In this document: one piece after another, positions 8,718 to 15,330 of the stretch
Position numbering within the stretch: the stretch's first letter is position 1
How the letters are laid out: each line of letters starts with the position of its first letter
DNA from: an uncultured Anaerolineaceae bacterium
GTDB taxonomy: Bacteria > Chloroflexota > Anaerolineae > Anaerolineales > Anaerolineaceae
NCBI GenBank assembly: GCA_937920255.1
Contig: CALDSL010000221.1
Coordinates: 1-21,903 of the forward strand
Direction: 5' to 3'
Length of the DNA stretch: 21,903 nucleotides
Made by a program: the position numbers and the translations under genes
Notes under the pieces: model-generated
What the model was told of the DNA's origin: nothing
The model's input: only the letters and a program-made list of their open reading frames with translations
Databases searched by the model: none

Positions 8718-9977
8718 TCACTCAATCTGAAAGGTATCGCCGGGCACAGTCTGGCGTGATGCGCGCTCCAGGTGATCTGTTCCAGCTTTGGCAAGGCCGT
8801 ACAGCTCCACCAACATGGGTAGCATACCCACCAGCCAGAAGAAAAACGCACCGGCGCGCAGCGCCGCCTGAACATTGGGTAGGAACAAGCCCAACCAGAA
8901 CAATACACTGCCTGTATGCATCGCGGTCAGGCTCCACCAACTGCCGCCTGGCGCAGGCGGGCGATTGGGCCGGAATACCTGGTTGAAGAAGTATGGGATC
9001 ACCGCCAGGAGAAAGGTCAGGATCCAGCCGAAGATCAGAATTGGCCCGCCGTTTCCCGCCACCTCACCGACCGGAAAGCGATCCGAGGCTTTGGCAACGA
9101 TGAATGGCGCGACCAGCGTGGGAATCAACATCCACAGGTACGAACTGACGAGATGCGCGCCGCCGGGATGGCGTAGTCCGCGCTCACGTACCACCATGCG
9201 GATGAATGCGCCCAGCAGGAGCAATGTCCCCAGCGTATGCAGGCCGAGACCATATACAGCCGGCCAACCAATGTCCAGCCAGGGGCCGGTGACCAGGCCC
9301 AACGCACCCACTGCCATTGCGCCAAACACCGCCATATCCACGCGGATTTTTCCAAAGATGAGCTGTTTTGCCAGCCCCGGAAATAGATCGAAGATCAGTC
9401 CGGCAAAAACCAGTGCGGTATACCCCCACAGATTGGTGTGGACATGCACTTCCTTTGGGATGGCAATGCGCAGCGGCTCAGACCAGCCGATCCAAATACC
9501 CGTCCCCACCAGTACACCCACCAGCAGGTACATCAGACCGCCCAGGTAGAAGCGGGTGGTTGAGTAGGTGGAGCATACCTCTCGCCCTTTCACTGCCAGT
9601 GCAGAACGGCGCAGGCCAATCAGGTCCTTCATCAGCGCCAGCACCGCCAGAAAGATCATGGTTCCCCCGGTGATAATGGAATCACGCTGGATGCCTGGTA
9701 AGCCAATCAGCAGGATGACCAGCCCGCCGTTATAGATCAGCCATGCGATCCAATTCATCTTCGGCTTTGGCAGGTTCAACCCCTTGGTGGTCAGCGCAGG
9801 GAGCACGCCAAAAACCAGTTGGGTCAATACGCCCAGGGTAATGAAGTGAACGCGCATCCACTTGAGCCCGGCCAATTGAGGCACCCAGCCCAGGCTGGCA
9901 ATGCTCGAATCGAGCGTCACCAGCGCGGTGAGCAGCAGGTACAGCCCGGTCATCAAAAAATACGGTGCTTGCATCAT
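8718..9977 (-). CDS. Polytopic membrane protein with conserved histidines (heme-copper-oxidase-subunit-I-like)
   Basis: The 419-aa product is very hydrophobic with about 12 membrane segments. Histidines fall at His44 (MRVHFITLG), His178 and His180 (EVHVHTNLWGY), His247 (LGLHTLG) and about His372 (AMHTGS). This layout recalls heme-binding proteins of the heme-copper-oxidase subunit I / NnrS type. It is shorter than a typical subunit I, and assignment of heme or copper ligands is not possible by eye. The cupin gene lies 17 bp upstream and a Crp/Fnr gene is nearby, which fits an NO- or oxygen-related cluster. GGGAG precedes two adjacent ATGs (9977 and 9974); either could start translation. Confidence 0.7.
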   Translation of the reverse strand: MMQAPYFLMTGLYLLLTALVTLDSSIASLGWVPQLAGLKWMRVHFITLGVLTQLVFGVLPALTTKGLNLPKPKMNWIAWLIYNGGLVILLIGLPGIQRDSIITGGTMIFLAVLALMKDLIGLRRSALAVKGREVCSTYSTTRFYLGGLMYLLVGVLVGTGIWIGWSEPLRIAIPKEVHVHTNLWGYTALVFAGLIFDLFPGLAKQLIFGKIRVDMAVFGAMAVGALGLVTGPWLDIGWPAVYGLGLHTLGTLLLLGAFIRMVVRERGLRHPGGAHLVSSYLWMLIPTLVAPFIVAKASDRFPVGEVAGNGGPILIFGWILTFLLAVIPYFFNQVFRPNRPPAPGGSWWSLTAMHTGSVLFWLGLFLPNVQAALRAGAFFFWLVGMLPMLVELYGLAKAGTDHLERASRQTVPGDTFQIE

Positions 9978-9994
9978 TTTCTCCCTTTTTCGGG

Positions 9995-10303
9995 CTACGC
10001 CAACCGCACGGCCATAAATACAAGCTGCGTTTCAGCCAGCAGGCCGCGCCGCGCACCTTCGTCCATTACGATCACCACTCCCTGCTGCACAGGGAACTGC
10101 GCGTCATCCACGGTCATCACGCCCATGCCTTCCAGAAAATGATATACCGCCGCCGCCTCCGGATGCACCGGGATTCGCTGACCCGCCTTTAATCCGGCAA
10201 TGATCACCCGCACGCGGTCATTTTCGATCATGTTTTGTGGATTGGGCCGTTCGTCGCCATACACTACAAAATCCTGCCACATGGCCGTCATCGTCATTTC
10301 CAT
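9995..10303 (-). CDS. Small cupin-domain protein
   Basis: The 102-aa product is a single cupin barrel. It contains RVRVIIAGLKAGQRIPVHPE, then AVYHFLEGMGVMTVDD and VQQGVVIVMDEGARRGLLA, matching cupin motifs 1 and 2 with metal-binding-type His and Glu positions. The ATG at 10303 is preceded by GAGGAGG at 5 nt, which fixes the start. It is followed by the polytopic membrane protein after 17 bp, probably as one operon. Divergent operator-like boxes at 10382-10431 lie just upstream. Small cupins next to heme or NO genes are usually sensors or accessory proteins, but no specific substrate is claimed. Confidence 0.8.
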   Translation of the reverse strand: MEMTMTAMWQDFVVYGDERPNPQNMIENDRVRVIIAGLKAGQRIPVHPEAAAVYHFLEGMGVMTVDDAQFPVQQGVVIVMDEGARRGLLAETQLVFMAVRLA

Positions 10304-10381
10304 CGCAACCTCCTCTATACCTGCAAGCAGTCCAACACGAACTGATACCACCATCCTACCCGGACGTTCCGGCAAATTCTT

Positions 10382-10431
10382 CGACTTTGGTCGGTTTTTG
10401 GGGGTACCTTCTAAAAAACCGACCAAAGTCG
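10382..10431. promoter_or_regulatory. Perfect 18-bp inverted repeat made of two CGAC-N4-GTCG boxes
   Basis: CGACTTTGGTCGGTTTTT (10382-10399) is the exact reverse complement of 10414-10431, around a 14-bp spacer. Each arm is itself a palindrome of the form CGAC-N4-GTCG. It lies in the divergent gap between the cupin operon and the PRC-barrel-like gene. A third copy (16 of 17 bases identical) lies at 11619-11635 upstream of the Crp/Fnr gene. The arrangement suggests paired operators for one regulator, plausibly that Crp/Fnr protein. The A/T arms point inward with no trailing T run, so a terminator is less likely. Confidence 0.65.
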
Positions 10432-10514
10432 TCGCCCTTGTGCAAAGCAAGCCGTATCCTTGGCGAAAGAAATCAACAATCAAGGAAGACAAGGGAGGGA
10501 CTTGCATAACAAGC

Positions 10515-10850
10515 ATGAACGTACAACAGTGCAGCGCGATGAAAAGAGAAGCTGTAAAACTGATGGCCCAATTCCAGGTCGTGATTCCCGGCCGCCCTGG
10601 CGTGGTCGCATCTGTTCGCCGAGGAATGACGGTCCACTGTAGCGAAGGCAGGCAGGTAGCAAATGTGGCCGCGGTAGCGGTTGGGTTACAGAATGAGCAG
10701 GTTTTCTGCTTAATCCTGGGCTACTTACCCCAAAAAGAACTGTACCAATCCGTGCCAATCAGTTGGATCGACCGGGTGGAGGGCGAGTCGGTTATCTTAA
10801 ATGTTTGTTTTGATCAAATTCAGGAGCTGCCAGAATGGTATCCCGTTTAA
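10515..10850 (+). CDS. PRC-barrel-like small protein
   Basis: The 111-aa product contains a single small beta-rich domain: VVASVRRGMTVHCSEGRQVA, then FCLILGYLPQKELYQSVPIS and WIDRVEGESVILNV. The pattern 'GM.V.C.EG..VG.V', then a 'VP..WI..VEG..V.L' strand, resembles PRC-barrel/DUF2171 proteins, which bind RNA or act in stress adaptation. ATG 10515 is the first in-frame methionine after the operator region; GGGAGGG lies about 16 nt upstream, farther than ideal, so a start at the ATG at 10539 is possible. It is convergent with the Crp/Fnr gene. Confidence 0.6.
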   Translation: MNVQQCSAMKREAVKLMAQFQVVIPGRPGVVASVRRGMTVHCSEGRQVANVAAVAVGLQNEQVFCLILGYLPQKELYQSVPISWIDRVEGESVILNVCFDQIQELPEWYPV

Positions 10851-10865
10851 GCGCGAGCCATCGCG

Positions 10866-11567
10866 TCACGGCTGCTGAGGAAGGTCGGACATCTCTGCCA
10901 GCGCTTCCAACCTGGGGCGATCGAGGATCACAATCTCACTGCGCGTTACCCGCAAAATACCCTGCTCGACCATCTTTCGCACCGTGCGGCTGACAACATC
11001 CGGAACGGTACCCAGACGCGCGGCCATTTCGGCTTGGGTTGCCGAGCGTTTGCGTTGGATCACATTGTTCCGCTGCTCATCCAGTAGCAGGCGCGCAAAC
11101 CGGCTCTCTACTTTCCGCAGCGATAAATCCTCAACCAGCGTAATCAGGTGCAGCACCCTGCCGGCCAAATCCTGGATAATTACGCGAGCCAGGGGTGGAT
11201 GATTTTCCAGCAATTCCTGCATCTTCCCATATGGGATCATCCACACGGATGACGGTTCCAGAGCGGTCACGGTGGCAGGATTGGGTGTTGCCGTAAATAC
11301 GCTAACAGCGTTGAACACATCCCCACCACCCAGGAACTGCAAAATTTGCTCGCGCCCATCCAGCGAGATCTTGGATACTTTCAGCCAGCCATCTTCTACA
11401 ATATGCAGCCCATCGGCAGGCTCGCCTTCCAGCAAGATGATCTGGTTTGGCTCATACTTCCTGTGCATGGCTGCCCGCATAATCGCTTCGAGAGTCTGTG
11501 CATCCAAGTTCTTGAAGTACGCCTGGGAGGTGAACAACTCTGCGACTGCGTGCGCTTTCTCAGCCAT
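10866..11567 (-). CDS. Crp/Fnr-family regulator (second copy in the window)
   Basis: The 233-aa product has an N-terminal sensory barrel (YEPNQIILLEGEPADGLHIV, then ILQFLGGGDVFNAVSVF) and a C-terminal winged helix (ATQAEMAARLGTVPDVVSRT, then VRKMVEQGILRVTRSEIVIL). AAGGAGGG lies 9 nt before the ATG at 11567. Fnr-type N-terminal Cys are absent, so a heme- or ligand-sensing DNR/NnrR-like role is possible given the neighbours, but it is not shown. A CGAC-N4-GTCG box lies 52 bp upstream, and matching boxes lie in front of the cupin and PRC genes, consistent with local and autoregulation. Confidence 0.9.
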   Translation of the reverse strand: MAEKAHAVAELFTSQAYFKNLDAQTLEAIMRAAMHRKYEPNQIILLEGEPADGLHIVEDGWLKVSKISLDGREQILQFLGGGDVFNAVSVFTATPNPATVTALEPSSVWMIPYGKMQELLENHPPLARVIIQDLAGRVLHLITLVEDLSLRKVESRFARLLLDEQRNNVIQRKRSATQAEMAARLGTVPDVVSRTVRKMVEQGILRVTRSEIVILDRPRLEALAEMSDLPQQP

Positions 11568-11618
11568 AGGATCATCCCTCCTTAATATTCCCTATTTCAT
11601 CGTACCACGATTGTATTC

Positions 11619-11635
11619 AAAACCGACAAAAGTCG
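11619..11635. promoter_or_regulatory. Third CGAC-N4-GTCG operator-like box
   Basis: AAAACCGACAAAAGTCG differs by one base from the right arm of the inverted repeat at 10414-10431. It lies between the divergent Crp/Fnr gene (11567) and the membrane protein gene (11711), where a shared operator would be expected. Confidence 0.65.
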
Positions 11636-11710
11636 TAGAACGGACGTGACGGATTCCGTACATTCAAGCCAGCAAGTGGAAATGGATCGGTATTTGCAGG
11701 AAGGTGGAAT

Positions 11711-12148
11711 ATGGCGACACAAACCGTGACAAAGCGTGAAACCAAAACCGGCATCACATTAACCGGCTGGCTCAAAATCGGATTAAAAACAGCATTGTTT
11801 AGCGTGATGACCGTGTTGATCGTTCAGGCCCTTGCGGTGGCTATCTGGCCGGAAATTCGAACCTTCAAGCCGCTGGACTCGTATCCGCGCTCCGCGCTCT
11901 TTACCCTGATTCCCGCGCTGGGTGCAACGGCCGTTTTTGCCTGGCTGGTCCGGCATCAATCCCAACCGGATAAGAAGTTCATCATCCTATCGGCGCTGCT
12001 GTTGCTTCTCAGCTTTATCCCCGACTATGCCCTGCCCCTGGAGGGTAAAACATTGCTTGGCAGCAGCGTGGCGGCATTGATGCACCTGGTGGCTGGAATA
12101 GTAACGGTAACGACAATCGTCACAGCGTATCGAAAACAGGCGGCTTGA
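11711..12148 (+). CDS. DUF6069-like small 4-TM membrane protein
   Basis: The 145-aa product has four predicted membrane helices, with the conserved-looking loop IRTFKPLDSYPRSALFTLIP between helices 1 and 2 and SFIPDYALPL near helix 3. This resembles the DUF6069 family, whose function is unknown. GGAAGGTGG lies just before the ATG at 11711. It is divergent from the Crp/Fnr gene and shares an intergenic region containing an operator-like box. The next membrane protein gene follows after 61 bp. Confidence 0.75.
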   Translation: MATQTVTKRETKTGITLTGWLKIGLKTALFSVMTVLIVQALAVAIWPEIRTFKPLDSYPRSALFTLIPALGATAVFAWLVRHQSQPDKKFIILSALLLLLSFIPDYALPLEGKTLLGSSVAALMHLVAGIVTVTTIVTAYRKQAA

Positions 12149-12209
12149 TTCATGCCATGATTTCCGCAGGGATCTACTGCCCATGCGATGGAAAGGGAAG
12201 AGTGATACC

Positions 12210-12629
12210 ATGAAGAAAAATTTGAATAAGCTGGCTGCGATACTGGCCGTGATCATCGGCGCGATGGCTGTGTACGCGGGCGGAAAAGTGCTCTTGGGGA
12301 TCGACCCGGGATACTACGTGATCGATTGGCTACCAGTCTACAACTTTGGCATAGGGTTGATTACCGTCGTTTTCACCGCCGTTCTTCTGTGGAAAAATCA
12401 TCCATACGCACGAACGATCGCGGGCGCCACACTCGCGGCGCACGCCATCGTGATGATGATTCTTCAAACAACCTACCAGCAAGAAGTTGCTGCGCAGAGC
12501 ATCATGGCAATGACCATCCGGATCGTTGTGTGGATAGCCATCCTGGTTCTGCTATGGATCCACTCGCGGAGCAGTAAAGGGGTCCAACATGGGATTGGAA
12601 CGAAAGCAAAGGAAACGCAGTTTGAATAA
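12210..12629 (+). CDS. Small 4-TM membrane protein of unknown function
   Basis: The 139-aa product has four hydrophobic segments (LAAILAVIIGAMAVYAGGKV; FGIGLITVVFTAVLLW; ATLAAHAIVMMIL; IRIVVWIAILVLLWI) and a basic C-terminal tail. The GGxxLLGxDPGYxVIDWLPVYN loop after helix 1 is the most distinctive part; I cannot name a family. GGGAAGAG precedes the ATG at 12210; an in-frame ATG at 12183 is possible. It probably forms an operon with the DUF6069-like gene. Confidence 0.7.
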   Translation: MKKNLNKLAAILAVIIGAMAVYAGGKVLLGIDPGYYVIDWLPVYNFGIGLITVVFTAVLLWKNHPYARTIAGATLAAHAIVMMILQTTYQQEVAAQSIMAMTIRIVVWIAILVLLWIHSRSSKGVQHGIGTKAKETQFE

Positions 12630-12734
12630 AACGAGAACAAAAAGACCCCGAAGCTGTCAAACTGTGTGACCATGCGAGCGTCTCTTCTTTGATAGTTCAT
12701 AAGCTTGCAAGTCATTGAGCCGTGAGCGGTCATC

Positions 12735-12989
12735 GTAGAGACGCAAAATCTTGCGTCTCATACGTATCAAGCTAAGACATTTTTGCCTCTCCCCGCTAGA
12801 GGACGAAGACGTTAAAGTGACCCAACCAGCGGGGAGAGGTGCGGTGAGGGGCTTTTTGGCGCGAATTTTACCCCTCACCTAACCTCTCCCCGCTGGAATT
12901 TGGCCAAAAAATCACCTTGTTCGCCGTGCGGGGAGAGGGATAAGAGCGTTAGCTTGATACGTATGAGACGCAAAATCTTGCGTCTCTAC
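12735..12989. mobile_element. 255-bp MITE-like element with 40-bp terminal inverted repeats
   Basis: Positions 12735-12774 and 12950-12989 are inverted copies of each other, identical except at the centre of the GTAGAGACGCAA palindrome that forms each end. Each end is GTAGAGACGCAA-N4-TTGCGTCTC followed by ATACGTATCAAGCTA. The interior has nested inverted repeats of CCTCTCCCCGCT and no coding potential. Ends alone match single palindromes at 17901-17932 and 21875-21903. No target-site duplication is obvious. This explains most of the 600-bp non-coding gap 12630-13234; positions 12630-12734 show nothing recognisable. Confidence 0.7.
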
Positions 12990-13029
12990 CTCCACCGATC
13001 GTGTTGCGTGGCCCACTGGGCTGCGCCCA

Positions 13030-13160
13030 CACATCGTCCCGCATCGTCCCGATGTTCCTACGGGAATGTCCTTACGGGAGGCCATGCTCCCGTAAGGACA
13101 TTCCCGTAGGAACATTCCCGAAGGACACCGGGACGGTGCGGGACGATGCGGGGCGATGTG
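13030..13160. repeat. Large imperfect palindrome with perfect 29-bp inner stem
   Basis: Positions 13052-13080 are exactly complementary to 13087-13115 with a 6-nt loop (GCCATG). Outer arms (CACATCG-type units, 13030-13051 and 13116-13160) continue the palindrome imperfectly; the right arm carries an extra repeat unit. The arms are themselves tandem CCTTACGGGA-like units, also seen at 8663-8698. No protein is encoded. Such structures can be dispersed repeat relics or strong RNA hairpins. Confidence 0.75.
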
Positions 13161-13234
13161 CGCATGAGGGAGGGTACATTCTACGCGATCTTCGCGGTTC
13201 GATCCTTTTGCGCGTCCCACAAAGCGCGACCGGC

Positions 13235-13870
13235 TTATCGCGTTCTGGATACGCTCTGCGCCGGGATGCGGCTGGCTTGCGGCGATAAATATTCCTCTGG
13301 GATCGGCGGACGGTTGGTATTTTCGATAATCAAGGTCTTGAGGTCAGATAGCCGCACGCGGCGGGCATGTTTGGGATTCTTGATCGAGGGGTCGCGGTAG
13401 CCGGGGATCTGGCCGCGCGTCATGCGTTGAGACAAAACACTGAGCGACATGCCGCTAATTTCCGACGCTTCGCTCAGTGTTATCAGTTGATCATGGTTGG
13501 CCCACACCTTGGCGCGTAACAGCATAAAGCCCACGGGCGTAGCCCAAAAAGCCTCGGGCGTTTTGTGCGAGAACGGCCCCTGGTTCAGCCATGTCTCCAC
13601 CGCATCACAGTCTTCCAGCGTCTGCGCGGCCTGGTCTTCTGACCACGGGTAGATGCGCAGCCGCGACTCGGCCTCTTCCACCGCCTCGGCCACCTCGGCA
13701 ATGCGCGCCAGCCGCTGCCCGATGCCTGACCCCAACAGCAGGTCCACCGGCGCTTCGCCGATCTGCACCGCTTCGCCGGTCGCCGCCGCCAACTGCGTGT
13801 TGACCGCCGTCCACCAATCAACCAGGATGGTTTTAATTTCTTCTTCTGCTTTCGCGCTGATACCTGACAT
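13235..13870 (-). CDS. HTH-containing DNA-binding-like protein, possible regulator of the Ro/tRNA locus
   Basis: The 211-aa product has an acidic helical N-terminal half (EEEIKTILVDWW; AEVAEAVEEAESRLR). Its C-terminal half contains a MerR/excisionase-like helix-turn-helix (LITLSEASEISGMSLSVLSQ, then MTRGQIPGYRDPS and HARRVRLSDLKTL). The ATG at 13870 is preferred over the frame start at 13960 because GAGGG precedes it. It is divergent from the HNH-tRNA-Ro60 cluster, and two exact 17-bp AT-rich repeats lie in the shared gap. It could be the repressor or activator of that cluster; this is inference from position. No integrase or phage genes adjoin it. Confidence 0.7.
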   Translation of the reverse strand: MSGISAKAEEEIKTILVDWWTAVNTQLAAATGEAVQIGEAPVDLLLGSGIGQRLARIAEVAEAVEEAESRLRIYPWSEDQAAQTLEDCDAVETWLNQGPFSHKTPEAFWATPVGFMLLRAKVWANHDQLITLSEASEISGMSLSVLSQRMTRGQIPGYRDPSIKNPKHARRVRLSDLKTLIIENTNRPPIPEEYLSPQASRIPAQSVSRTR

Positions 13871-13958
13871 ATTTCCCTCGTTCACAGTTGCTTCGCGGCA
13901 AAAGCCGCCATTCTTAGCGCTATTGTACCCGCGGAGCAGGGGAAATGCAAGGAATTTC

Positions 13959-14010
13959 ATAATTTTATAAAATTGCCTCTTGACAATTATTTTATAATTT
14001 TATAAAATTG
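13959..14010. promoter_or_regulatory. Two exact 17-bp palindromic repeats (operator pair)
   Basis: ATAATTTTATAAAATTG occurs at 13959-13975 and again at 13994-14010, 35 bp apart. Each contains the perfect 14-bp palindrome AATTTTATAAAATT. The second copy covers the -10 region of the rightward promoter. The first lies between that promoter and the HTH gene. This is the layout of an operator pair controlling both divergent transcripts. The region is much richer in A/T than its surroundings. Confidence 0.7.
13980..14008 (+). promoter_or_regulatory. Sigma70-type promoter toward HNH-tRNA-Ro60 cluster
   Basis: TTGACA (13980-13985), a 17-bp spacer, then TAAAAT (14003-14008). The -35 is a perfect consensus. 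Transcription would start near 14015 and read into the HNH gene and the tRNA/Y RNA array. A 44-codon ORF begins with the ATG at 14015 but has no ribosome-binding site. Confidence 0.6.
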
Positions 14011-14014
14011 AACC

Positions 14015-14405
14015 ATGAGTTACGAAAGAATTTCTTCGTTCGATTGGGATTTGGCGCGCTGGTGCGGTACGGATCACCGGCGGATACAGCACGCCGCAGT
14101 GCCATCTGCCCTGCCCCAAATGGAGAAACGAGCGCCCGGAAAGCGATGATTCGGTTTACCCTCATCCGCTTCAACGGCGCGAAGGATCATTGTCCTTCGC
14201 GATTTTCTTTCCCGGGGCGCGCTGCTCTCCGCCGCGCCCACATTGTCGGAACTTTAATAACCGCATACCAGGTGAATGCGACACCTGGCAAACGCAACAC
14301 AATCAAAAAACAATCCCGGGCCAGGTCCAGGCTACGCGGGCAGCTTGCCCGCCCTGCGCCGCTTGCCCCCGGCCCGTAAAATCTTGAAGAAAGGAGATCT
14401 CGAAC
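14015..14405 (+). other. 391-bp structured leader upstream of the HNH gene
   Basis: No convincing gene lies here; a 44-codon ORF (14015-14149) would have to be leaderless. Several hairpins are visible. The main one is at 14179-14200 (8-bp stem, 6-nt loop, followed by GATTTTCTTT), which could act as an intrinsic terminator or attenuator. Another is CCAGGTG-N7-CACCTGG near 14269-14289. It may be a regulatory 5' untranslated region for the array. Confidence 0.45.
14179..14210 (+). terminator. Possible intrinsic terminator / attenuator in the leader
   Basis: GCGAAGGA pairs perfectly with TCCTTCGC around TCATTG, followed by GATTTTCTTT. The T run is interrupted, so it may be a partial attenuator rather than a complete stop before the HNH gene. 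Confidence 0.5.
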
Positions 14406-14876
14406 ATGCTGACCGCCACCATCACCGCCACCACGTACTTCACCAACAACATCGTGATCCACCGCCAGGTGCCGCTGGCGCGCGCGGTCACCCTGATCGG
14501 ACACGCCAACGCCATCATCCCGCCCGACGCCGATCTGCTCGAGATCCGCAGCCCGGGCGCGGTGCTGATCGTTCCTGCCCACATCATCTTCAGCGTCGAT
14601 AAGGCCTTCATCCCGCGCGTGCCCTCGCCCACCAAGGCCGGCCTCCACCGCCGCGACCAGGGCGCGTGCGCCTACTGCGGCCGCGCGCTGACCCTCTCCG
14701 AAGCCAGCATCGATCACATCCTACCCCACTCGCTGGGCGGCCCGGCCACCTGGGAAAACCTGGTCACCGCCTGCCGCCGCTGCAACGAGCGCAAAGCCAA
14801 CCGCACGCCGGAACAGGCCGGCATGCCGCTCCGTTTCAAGCCGTTCACCCCCAGGGTGCGCCTTCGACCGGAATAA
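14406..14876 (+). CDS. HNH endonuclease (5'-proximal gene of the tRNA / Y RNA / Ro60 array)
   Basis: The 156-aa product has a C-terminal HNH fold: a first Cys pair (Cys88, Cys91 in CAYCGR), the catalytic Asp103-His104 (SIDHILPHSLGG), Asn118 (WENLV) and a second Cys pair (Cys123, Cys126 in CRRCNERK). These are the zinc-binding and catalytic residues of a functional nuclease, and all are present. The N-terminal about 70 residues are beta-rich and unrecognised. AAAGGAG lies 9 nt before the ATG. The first tRNA begins 43 bp after its stop. HNH proteins are often carried by mobile DNA, and stand-alone HNH genes occur in phage tRNA arrays. Whether this one cuts DNA, for homing, or is part of the RNA system is not known. 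Confidence 0.85.
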   Translation: MLTATITATTYFTNNIVIHRQVPLARAVTLIGHANAIIPPDADLLEIRSPGAVLIVPAHIIFSVDKAFIPRVPSPTKAGLHRRDQGACAYCGRALTLSEASIDHILPHSLGGPATWENLVTACRRCNERKANRTPEQAGMPLRFKPFTPRVRLRPE

Positions 14877-14890
14877 ACGTCTGTTACCCT

Positions 14891-14913
14891 GGGGCGCGGG
14901 TTCCTCGCGCCCC
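14891..14913 (+). other. Hairpin between HNH gene and first tRNA
   Basis: GGGGCGCG and CGCGCCCC form a perfect 8-bp stem with loop GGTTCCT. There is no T run, so it is more likely an mRNA 3'-end stabiliser or processing boundary than a terminator. Confidence 0.6.
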
Positions 14914-14918
14914 AGTCC

Positions 14919-14991
14919 GGGCCCGTAGCTCAATGGATAGAGCTCCCGGTCAGCAACCGGGTGGGCGCAGGTTCAATCCCTGCCGGGTCCA
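14919..14991 (+). tRNA. tRNA-Ala (AGC), atypical anticodon loop
   Basis: A full cloverleaf can be drawn. The acceptor GGGCCCG pairs with CGGGTCC and contains G3-U70, the alanine identity pair. The D stem is GCTC/GAGC, the anticodon stem CCCGG/CCGGG, and the T arm GCAGG-TTCAATC-CCTGC. The loop TCAGCAA puts AGC at 34-36 and C at position 33, which is U in almost all tRNAs. A73 is present and CCA is not encoded. Anticodon and G3-U70 agree on alanine, but the C33 makes decoding uncertain. Confidence 0.75.
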
Positions 14992-15001
14992 CTCAAACTT
15001 T

Positions 15002-15075
15002 CGGGGCGTAGCGCAGCCCGGTAACGCAAGTCGTTCGGAACGACGAGATCAAAGGTTCAAATCCTTTCACCCCGA
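15002..15075 (+). tRNA. tRNA-Pro (CGG)
   Basis: The acceptor CGGGGCG pairs with CACCCCG (one mismatch, C1-G72 as usual for bacterial proline tRNA). The anticodon loop TTCGGAA gives CGG. The T arm AAAGG-TTCAAAT-CCTTT is canonical. A73; no encoded CCA. Confidence 0.8.
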
Positions 15076-15082
15076 CTTCACT

Positions 15083-15159
15083 GCTTCCTTAGCTCAATCG
15101 GACAGAGCACCCGGCTACGAACCGGAAGGCTGCAGGTTCAAGTCCTGCAGGGAGCGCCA
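15083..15159 (+). tRNA. tRNA-Arg (ACG)
   Basis: The acceptor GCTTCCT pairs with AGGGAGC. The D stem is GCTC/GAGC. The anticodon loop CTACGAA gives ACG. The T arm is GCAGG-TTCAAGT-CCTGC. G73 is followed by CCA in the DNA, the only clear case of encoded CCA in this array. Confidence 0.8.
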
Positions 15160-15171
15160 GCCAGCAACTTC

Positions 15172-15242
15172 TGCGGAGTGGTCCAGTGGCAGGGTGCGTG
15201 GTTCTGACCCACGCGACAGAGGTTCGATCCCTTTCTCCGCAG
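15172..15242 (+). tRNA. tRNA-Gln (CTG)
   Basis: The acceptor TGCGGAG pairs with CTCCGCA, and the weak U1-A72 pair typical of glutamine tRNA is present. The anticodon stem is CGTGG/CCACG with loop TTCTGAC giving CTG. The T arm is AGAGG-TTCGATC-CCTTT. G73 is not followed by CCA. Confidence 0.8.
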
Positions 15243-15249
15243 CCTCCCT

Positions 15250-15322
15250 TCCTCGATCTCCTAACCGGTAAGGCAAGCGACTGTTAACTGCTGAGATCTA
15301 GGTTCGAATCCTGGTCGGGGAG
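15250..15322 (+). tRNA. tRNA-Asn (GTT)
   Basis: The acceptor TCCTCGA pairs with TCGGGGA (one G-U). The anticodon loop CTGTTAA gives GTT. The T arm is CTAGG-TTCGAAT-CCTGG. G73 is typical of asparagine. The D stem is weak (3 bp), and one anticodon-stem pair next to the loop is mismatched. Confidence 0.75.
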
Positions 15323-15330
15323 CCTGATTG

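Noticed and set aside
10382..10431. Bidirectional terminator
   Set aside because: The A/T tracts lie inside the stem near the loop with no T run after it, and the site is in a divergent promoter region with a third matching box elsewhere.
13030..13160. CRISPR array or leader
   Set aside because: Repeats are inverted and contiguous with no unique spacers of regular length, and no cas genes are present.
14015..14149. 44-codon ORF right after the array promoter
   Set aside because: No ribosome-binding site, no recognisable family, and it would have to be a leaderless message; kept only as a remark in the leader entry.
14666..15271. 201-aa frame running through the HNH gene and the tRNA array
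   Set aside because: It is an overlapping frame across tRNA genes, with composition set by the RNAs and the real HNH frame.
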